Positions 58,890 to 64,000 of a stretch of DNA of 64,000 nt are shown piece by piece. Position 1 is the stretch's first letter, and the number at the start of each line of letters is the position of its first letter. The notes beneath the pieces were generated by a model. That model had not been told where the DNA came from. It did no database searches and was given only the letters and a program-made list of their open reading frames with translations. The stretch spans positions 637,976 through 701,975 of the forward strand of contig NW_006766884.1 in NCBI RefSeq assembly GCF_000275845.1, read 5' to 3'. A program made the position numbers and the translations under genes. Source of the stretch: Dichomitus squalens LYAD-421 SS1 (lineage: Eukaryota; Basidiomycota; Agaricomycetes; Polyporales; Polyporaceae).

Positions 58890-59072
58890 AGTACCGTCAC
58901 GGCAACCTGCAAGGAGCCGAGGAACCGGAGACAAGGAGAATGTGCTGCCATTGGCATCGGAGGTGCGCTTCCCGGCCCAGCTGGGCATCGCGAAGAAATA
59001 TCGTAGCCACCGCGTCCTTCCAAACGACATTCTTGAGGAGCTCGATCGGGAAGGCATCACTCCGGACAACTA
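58890..59072 (+). pseudogene. Possible C-terminal gene fragment within the repeat
   Basis: A frame ending TAA at 59070-59072 reads VRFPAQLGIAKKYRSHRVLP then NDILEELDREGITPDN, a protein-like codon pattern. No start, and it abuts the inner element's right end, so the upstream part may have been cut by the insertion. I do not recognise the family. The same frame is repeated in copy 2, ending near 59791. Confidence 0.3.
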
Positions 59073-59395
59073 ATGATCCCTACTCCATTATCTTTATTCG
59101 TGTTTATAACTATACTATGTGTGCTCCGCTATTGCTACATATTCCCCTCTACTTGTATACCTGTCCAGTCATGCCATTGACCACTCTCTCCTCTGCGCGA
59201 CACTCCCACCTACTTATCGGCTTTAATCAACAAGTTAATATGTTTGGCGCCCTGCTTCACGTGCTTCGTAACGCCGTGACATAGCAGTAGATTGTGCACC
59301 GGGCCAATCTTAGACGCTCTTAGGAAGACAAACACACGCAAACATCGCTGTATCAGGTTGGGTCACAGCCTTCGGTATCGTTGACCTTTCCCACC
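58904..59395. repeat. 492-bp block, copy 1 (left of gap)
   Basis: The sequence from AACCTGCAAGGAGCCGAG to GACCTTTCCCACC matches 59623-60114 throughout, as far as compared by eye. It ends exactly at the first N. It holds the tail of a reading frame ending at 59072 and the right inverted repeat at 59288-59312. Confidence 0.9.
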
Positions 59396-59622
59396 NNNNN
59401 NNNNNNNNNNNNNNNNNNNNNNNNNNNNNNNNNNNNNNNNNNNNNNNNNNNNNNNNNNNNNNNNNNNNNNNNNNNNNNNNNNNNNNNNNNNNNNNNNNNN
59501 NNNNNNNNNNNNNNNNNNNNNNNNNNNNNNNNNNNNNNNNNNNNNNNNNNNNNNNNNNNNNNNNNNNNNNNNNNNNNNNNNNNNNNNNNNNNNNNNNNNN
59601 NNNNNNNNNNNNNNNNNNNNNN
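59396..59622. other. Assembly gap (227 N)
   Basis: A run of 227 undetermined bases. Reading frames spanning it are meaningless. Confidence 0.99.
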
Positions 59623-60114
59623 AACCTGCAAGGAGCCGAGGAACCGGAGACAAGGAGAATGTGCTGCCATTGGCATCGGAGGTGCGCTTCCCGGCCCAGC
59701 TGGGCATCGCGAAGAAATATCGTAGCCACCGCGTCCTTCCAAACGACATTCTTGAGGAGCTCGATCGGGAAGGCATCACTCCGGACAACTAATGATCCCT
59801 ACTCCATTATCTTTATTCGTGTTTATAACTATACTATGTGTGCTCCGCTATTGCTACATATTCCCCTCTACTTGTATACCTGTCCAGTCATGCCATTGAC
59901 CACTCTCTCCTCTGCGCGACACTCCCACCTACTTATCGGCTTTAATCAACAAGTTAATATGTTTGGCGCCCTGCTTCACGTGCTTCGTAACGCCGTGACA
60001 TAGCAGTAGATTGTGCACCGGGCCAATCTTAGACGCTCTTAGGAAGACAAACACACGCAAACATCGCTGTATCAGGTTGGGTCACAGCCTTCGGTATCGT
60101 TGACCTTTCCCACC
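59623..60114. repeat. 492-bp block, copy 2 (right of gap)
   Basis: Starts exactly after the last N and repeats 58904-59395, after which the sequence continues into unique DNA at 60115. The match at both gap edges points to two overlapping contig ends. Confidence 0.9.
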
Positions 60115-63100
60115 TCCTCCGCGACGTTGTCTCGCACGCGTTGCGTCGCCGAAGCTCATGTCATCGTTGTCCCCTACTGTTCTCGTGTGCTATCAACCAC
60201 CTCAAGCTCTTCAAGCTCAAGCGGCCTCAAATTAAGCCAGAACATCGACTCCTGTCCAGCTGCAGCGTGACAAGACTTCGTCGTGACCCAACCTCATGAA
60301 CTCTAGTCCCCAAGCGTTGGCCAATGTCAAGCCTGAGTTCCTCAAAGTGACGTCAACGTAGAGCAGTGTGAACTAGAAGACACAAGCGCTGTGCAAGAGC
60401 GGCAAGATTGTGGGCAGGAAGATCGAAGAGCTCAATCTCGTCGGAGGCAATCCTGTGTGAGCAGACGTCATCACCGTGTGTCTTCTGAGTGTGTATATTC
60501 CATAGCCCAACAATACGAAGACTGGCGGAATGCAAACAAGCGCTGCGAAGTTACGCCCCGTCGAAGCACGCAATACAATCCCAAGAAGTAGTCGTATTGT
60601 ATCAAAGCATGCACGACAACAGCGACAACGACAAGATCTACGACTGAGCAAGCAAGACGACGTATAGATACATTTGGATCAATTAACTGGTTGTATATAA
60701 GGAATTATATGGCTGACGGTGACAAGATGTGAGCAGAGTGCACAAGACATGGAGAACGTAGCGGACGAGCAAGATTCAGTGGTCAGCACCAAGTTTCGCC
60801 GCAGAACGCCGGCTTTTGCCCAAACGAGCCGCTGTAACTGCGAGAGCAAGATCCTGCAATCATCAAAAGAGGGGCGTCATGAGTGGACAGCGAAGGCAAG
60901 ACTTTAAGCGCGACGCACGATGATCAGGGACGTCAAGCTACGACGTTTCTTAACGTGCGGCTCTTCGACTCGATTCATGACGACGTCTAAATAGAGCGCT
61001 GCGCCTTCACTTTCGTTCTCTTGTTTCTCTTGCTCCTCTTGCTCAGGCTATGACAGTCGGCATGTGAACGCGACGAGAAAACGAGCAAGCGAAATACGTA
61101 CAACACGGCTCTCTTCGCAAGCACTCGCAACTGGCTCCGCGACCGACCGATAGTCCACTTTGCGCTTCGGCACACAGCAACCTGAATACCAGCTCTCACG
61201 ACGCGTCTTCACGGAAGCACTCACCATCAGCGGGTCCACGGTTCTTCGGCGTGCTTGTGGGTAGGGGTGGAAGCGAAAGAACACGGATTCACGGTAGCTG
61301 GGGAGTCGGAGGGTATCTTTCTGGAGCTCTTGGGACATGAGGGTGAAGGAGGGGAAGCAATGGTCGAGTCTTCGCTGCATTGCCAGCGCCAGGCGCGAAT
61401 TAGTTAATTTAGGTGATAGAGCGAGGCGGGAAGTAGAGAACGAACGAGGTTGTGGGGGAAGAAGGGGGCCGGGGAGGGGGAAAGTGGGGAAGCGAGAAGA
61501 GGGGCTCCGGGGAACGGGCACACATTATAAGGCCAAATCGTGGGCAAGGCGGCGACTTGCGTAAGAGGAAAGCGCATCAGCCACGGAAAGCAGACTGCTC
61601 GCCTGTTTCCGAGGCAGGCAGACATTAGGGCGCTGTCTGAGACGAGCTCCCCGAACGCCCTTCTACCCGGACCCACTCAATTGGTTCTTGGTGTCCCCCG
61701 TCCGTCTCCCGCCGCCTTCGCATTGACCGACGTGACAGGAATGTCTCTGTCGGACTTGACCAAGGCAAGCGCAAGGCTCCTGTAATGTACGCTCAAGCTG
61801 CCGCGCCAGGCCATCGGAAGAGGTCTTCGCGGCTCTACGACAGCCAACTGCGGCGCGACGACCTGCAATGGCGATCTTCAGCATCTCGACGCCTCTGCCG
61901 ATTGCCGACCGTCAGGCTGCTCGCACAACACTGACAGGGAGTGGATTACCCTACGACTTTCAAGCAGCGAGTCTCTCTCATCTGTGTCCGATAGAAGCGT
62001 CCTAACGAGTATCACGGACGAGGCGGGGTATATGATCATGCAGGGCGGACTCGAAGGTGAGTAACCCCGTTAGTAGGATTCAGATCGCGCCCTTCGGGAA
62101 TAACCAGTCCATACACCGGTCATCCCCTTCAAAAAATGTATAATCCACCTTCCCCCGTCCCCTGCATTCAACGCCCTTGGACTTCAACGGCTACGAGTGG
62201 GAGCGTGACCTGATGTCACATCGTGTCACACCCAAGTGCCGTCTTCGAAGCGAATAAGGTAAGTTCTCTAGTTCGTCAGAAAGAGGTGTACTGGGTATTC
62301 TGATGCATAAGTCATCTGTGAACAGCGGAGGGAGGGTGAGGAGGATCGATGCCTAAACAGGTTATGCGATCCCCTGCACAATCCGTCCGACTTGTTCAGT
62401 CTGGCTATCTAGTCCCCAAGAGGACCAGCGAACCACATCGAACGAATGTAATGAAAACCATTGCACCATCCCAAATACTCGTGCCATGAGCAGAGGAGAT
62501 CACTCACCAAATTCTCCTTCTCGAGGCGAGAAGAGTCGACGGCAGACGGGCCTCCAGGAAGACCGCCTGCGCCATGGGGCTAGCTGTCACCTAACACACC
62601 CCGTGCAGCGTTTGTCCGACTGGGACGGACACAGAGGCAAGGCTCTGTGCCTCGAGCCGACCAATTCGCCCCGAGCCCCACACGGCAGATGAGGCGGTCG
62701 CGACTGACGAGTCGAGGAGCACACCGAGAGCACATACTCTCAGGAGGTTGTAACTCGTTCAATGTCTCCCCGCGTCGCCTTTCGGGGACTATTGCCACAC
62801 TGGAAGTCCGGGTGGGAGAGAGTAGCCCGAGGAGGCCAATCCAACGAAGACTTCCCAGCCAACCGCAACTTGACGCACCTTGCGACTGACGGTCGGCGCG
62901 AAGACAAAGTGTGCGAGGGTCGGGTACAAAGTACACCGTTGGAAATGGCCATGGATCTCCTGCAGGAGTGAGCGAGGACGACGGCCAGGAAAGTGACCGG
63001 ACGCGTCCAAAGGCAAGCAGGAGAATTAGCGTGTAAAGCAAGTCCCATCAGAAAGCCGAAGGTTCTGCGCAGAGCTCGCAGACCAGCCGCGGAATCAAGC

Positions 63101-64000
63101 AAACGGCTCAGACACATGCAGAAGGGAGTAGCGCAGACTGTCGAGGTAAGTACGTCGGGGGGCGCGGTCGTCAGGGGCGTTCAGCCGGCCAAGATATTAG
63201 TCCATCAGAAAGGCGAGCTTCGTAAGTGAGTGGTCCTCCGCCGCCGCCGCATTGTCGAGAATGCTGACGGGTCGTAGTAGTAGAGGGTGTCGGCCACCAG
63301 CAGACGACGCGATCGCCAGAGACATCACCCCCAAACTGCGGGCACGGCGGAGCAGTAGGCGCACGATATCGAATGCTGATCGAATGCCCAAGCGCGGCAA
63401 CTCCGATCGCGCGAGGCTCCGCGAACATCGTCCTGCCCGCCACGCGCGCCGTGGGTTCGAGCCACGACGAAGACAGTCCGCGCTGCCTTGCCTTCGCCCT
63501 CGTGCACGGAGGATCGCCTCTGACATTCCCGCCAAGATAACCTACATGCATGGCACATTGCAGCCTTCGCGACTCGCGATCTAGACCGAAGACTCCTATT
63601 CCCGACTGTCCGTTTGTTTCAGGTGTACCCATCTTGGGACTCAAGCTCTTGTGCCACAGCGTCGGGGTACATGCACAGATAGCTATCCATATCCTCCCTC
63701 AATCGTACTGCAGCTGCCAAATGATGCCCATCTTGCCCCTGGCATGAAGATTGGCAAGTGTATTCGACGATCGCGCAACGTGATCTCAACGTTCGTCCGG
63801 CTCTCCGACATGTGGATGGCAAGCCTCGGTACTATTCTCAAAACAACCACATCTTGCGCCTGACGGCCGCATTACGTGTTCAAAGGAAACTCAATGAACC
63901 CAGAAGGAACTCCAGCACACCCGAAGACTACCGCACAGGTGACCTTGGGCGACAACCAAAAGAGAACATCCTGCTCAGAACGGCGTGTTTCACGGTGCTT
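60115..64000. other. Gene-poor 3.9-kb region
   Basis: No frame longer than about 160 codons, no recognisable domain, and splicing attempts did not produce a convincing protein. A minus-strand frame from ATG 61380 (MQRRLDHCFPSF) meets a GTGAGT donor at about 61227 and a TATAAT-like box at about 61525, so a small gene is conceivable but not called. The region may be decayed transposon or subtelomere-like spacer; it is cut by the window edge. Confidence 0.4.

Larger units (their letters stand above)
57860..59312. mobile_element. Larger inverted-repeat element flanked by TA, interrupted by an inner element
   Basis: A 25-bp inverted repeat with core GGCCCGGTGCACAATC lies at 57860-57884 and, in reverse, at 59288-59312, identical over all 25 positions. 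The outermost bases read TA on each side, fitting a TA target-site duplication as in Tc1/mariner-type elements. Without the inner insertion it would span about 0.8 kb. No transposase frame is visible, so it would be non-autonomous. The right end occurs again at 60007-60031 because of the duplicated block beyond the gap. Confidence 0.6.

Noticed and set aside
59310..59788. Reading frames across the N run
   Set aside because: Made of undetermined bases.
61048..61521. 157-codon minus-strand frame as a gene
   Set aside because: Basic, low-similarity sequence without conserved blocks; only a weak promoter-like box and one donor support it.
63440..63475. tRNA-like T-arm (GTGGGTTCGAGCCAC)
   Set aside because: The stem-loop is good, but no matching acceptor stem, D-arm or A box lies upstream.
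1..64000. CRISPR array, operon or prokaryotic system
   Set aside because: No spaced direct repeats; dense spliceosomal introns show nuclear eukaryotic DNA.

Overview
This is a filamentous basidiomycete (Agaricomycetes) chromosome segment, most like a GC-rich polypore or related mushroom. Reasons: genes are split by many 45-60 nt GT-AG introns, neighbours lie on both strands without operons, proteins are Ser/Pro-rich, and several families are typical of Agaricomycetes (DUF7918, the 'NSLGQSPC' membrane glycoproteins, an NCE101-type small membrane protein). No species can be named from the sequence alone. Exon structures below were worked out by hand; for most genes the summed exon lengths come out as an exact multiple of three. 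Layout: 1-1362 the truncated end of a signal-peptide plus single-pass membrane glycoprotein gene; 2688-4030 a DUF7918 protein; 4677-6361 the ESCRT-III-like protein Chm7; 6627-8783 a single-pass membrane protein; 9360-13440 a Crb2/Rad9/53BP1-type checkpoint mediator (Tudor plus tandem BRCT); 13972-17061 a chromodomain protein; 17459-19347 an HxxxDG acyltransferase; 19691-22732 RAD54; 22984-24270 a CD2BP2/Lin1 GYF protein; 24668-25857 and 26031-28093 two more DUF7918 proteins in tandem; 28304-31450 an Hcs1/IGHMBP2-type helicase; 31756-33751 a PQ-loop transporter; 34224-35612 a LisH/CTLH/CRA protein; 35847-37300 an uncharacterised acidic protein; 37758-38930 ribosomal protein L7 with a box C/D snoRNA in its longest intron; 39787-40095 an NCE101-like protein; 40489-44202 the NatB subunit NAA25; 44600-45794 RPA2; 46024-47506 a divergent RPA2 paralogue directly behind it; 47773-48867 a GDSL/CE16-type esterase; 49327-56804 ATG2; 57009-57789 RLP24. 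From about 57860 the window changes to repeats: a 629-bp inverted-repeat element with TTA target duplications sits inside a larger inverted-repeat element flanked by TA, followed by a 227-N gap bounded by two matching 492-bp blocks (probably an unmerged contig overlap). 60115-64000 is gene-poor. How the genes relate: there is an unusual density of genome-maintenance functions (Crb2-like, chromodomain, RAD54, Hcs1-type helicase, two RPA2 proteins) mixed with membrane and autophagy genes (Chm7, ATG2, PQ-loop) and ribosome production (RPL7, RLP24, snoRNA). The genes are separate transcription units, so this is neighbourhood, not an operon. The least described items are the three DUF7918 proteins, which share an exon layout and carry SUMO-site consensus motifs (nine in one of them, and a SUMO-interacting-type tail in another), and the tandem RPA2 pair.
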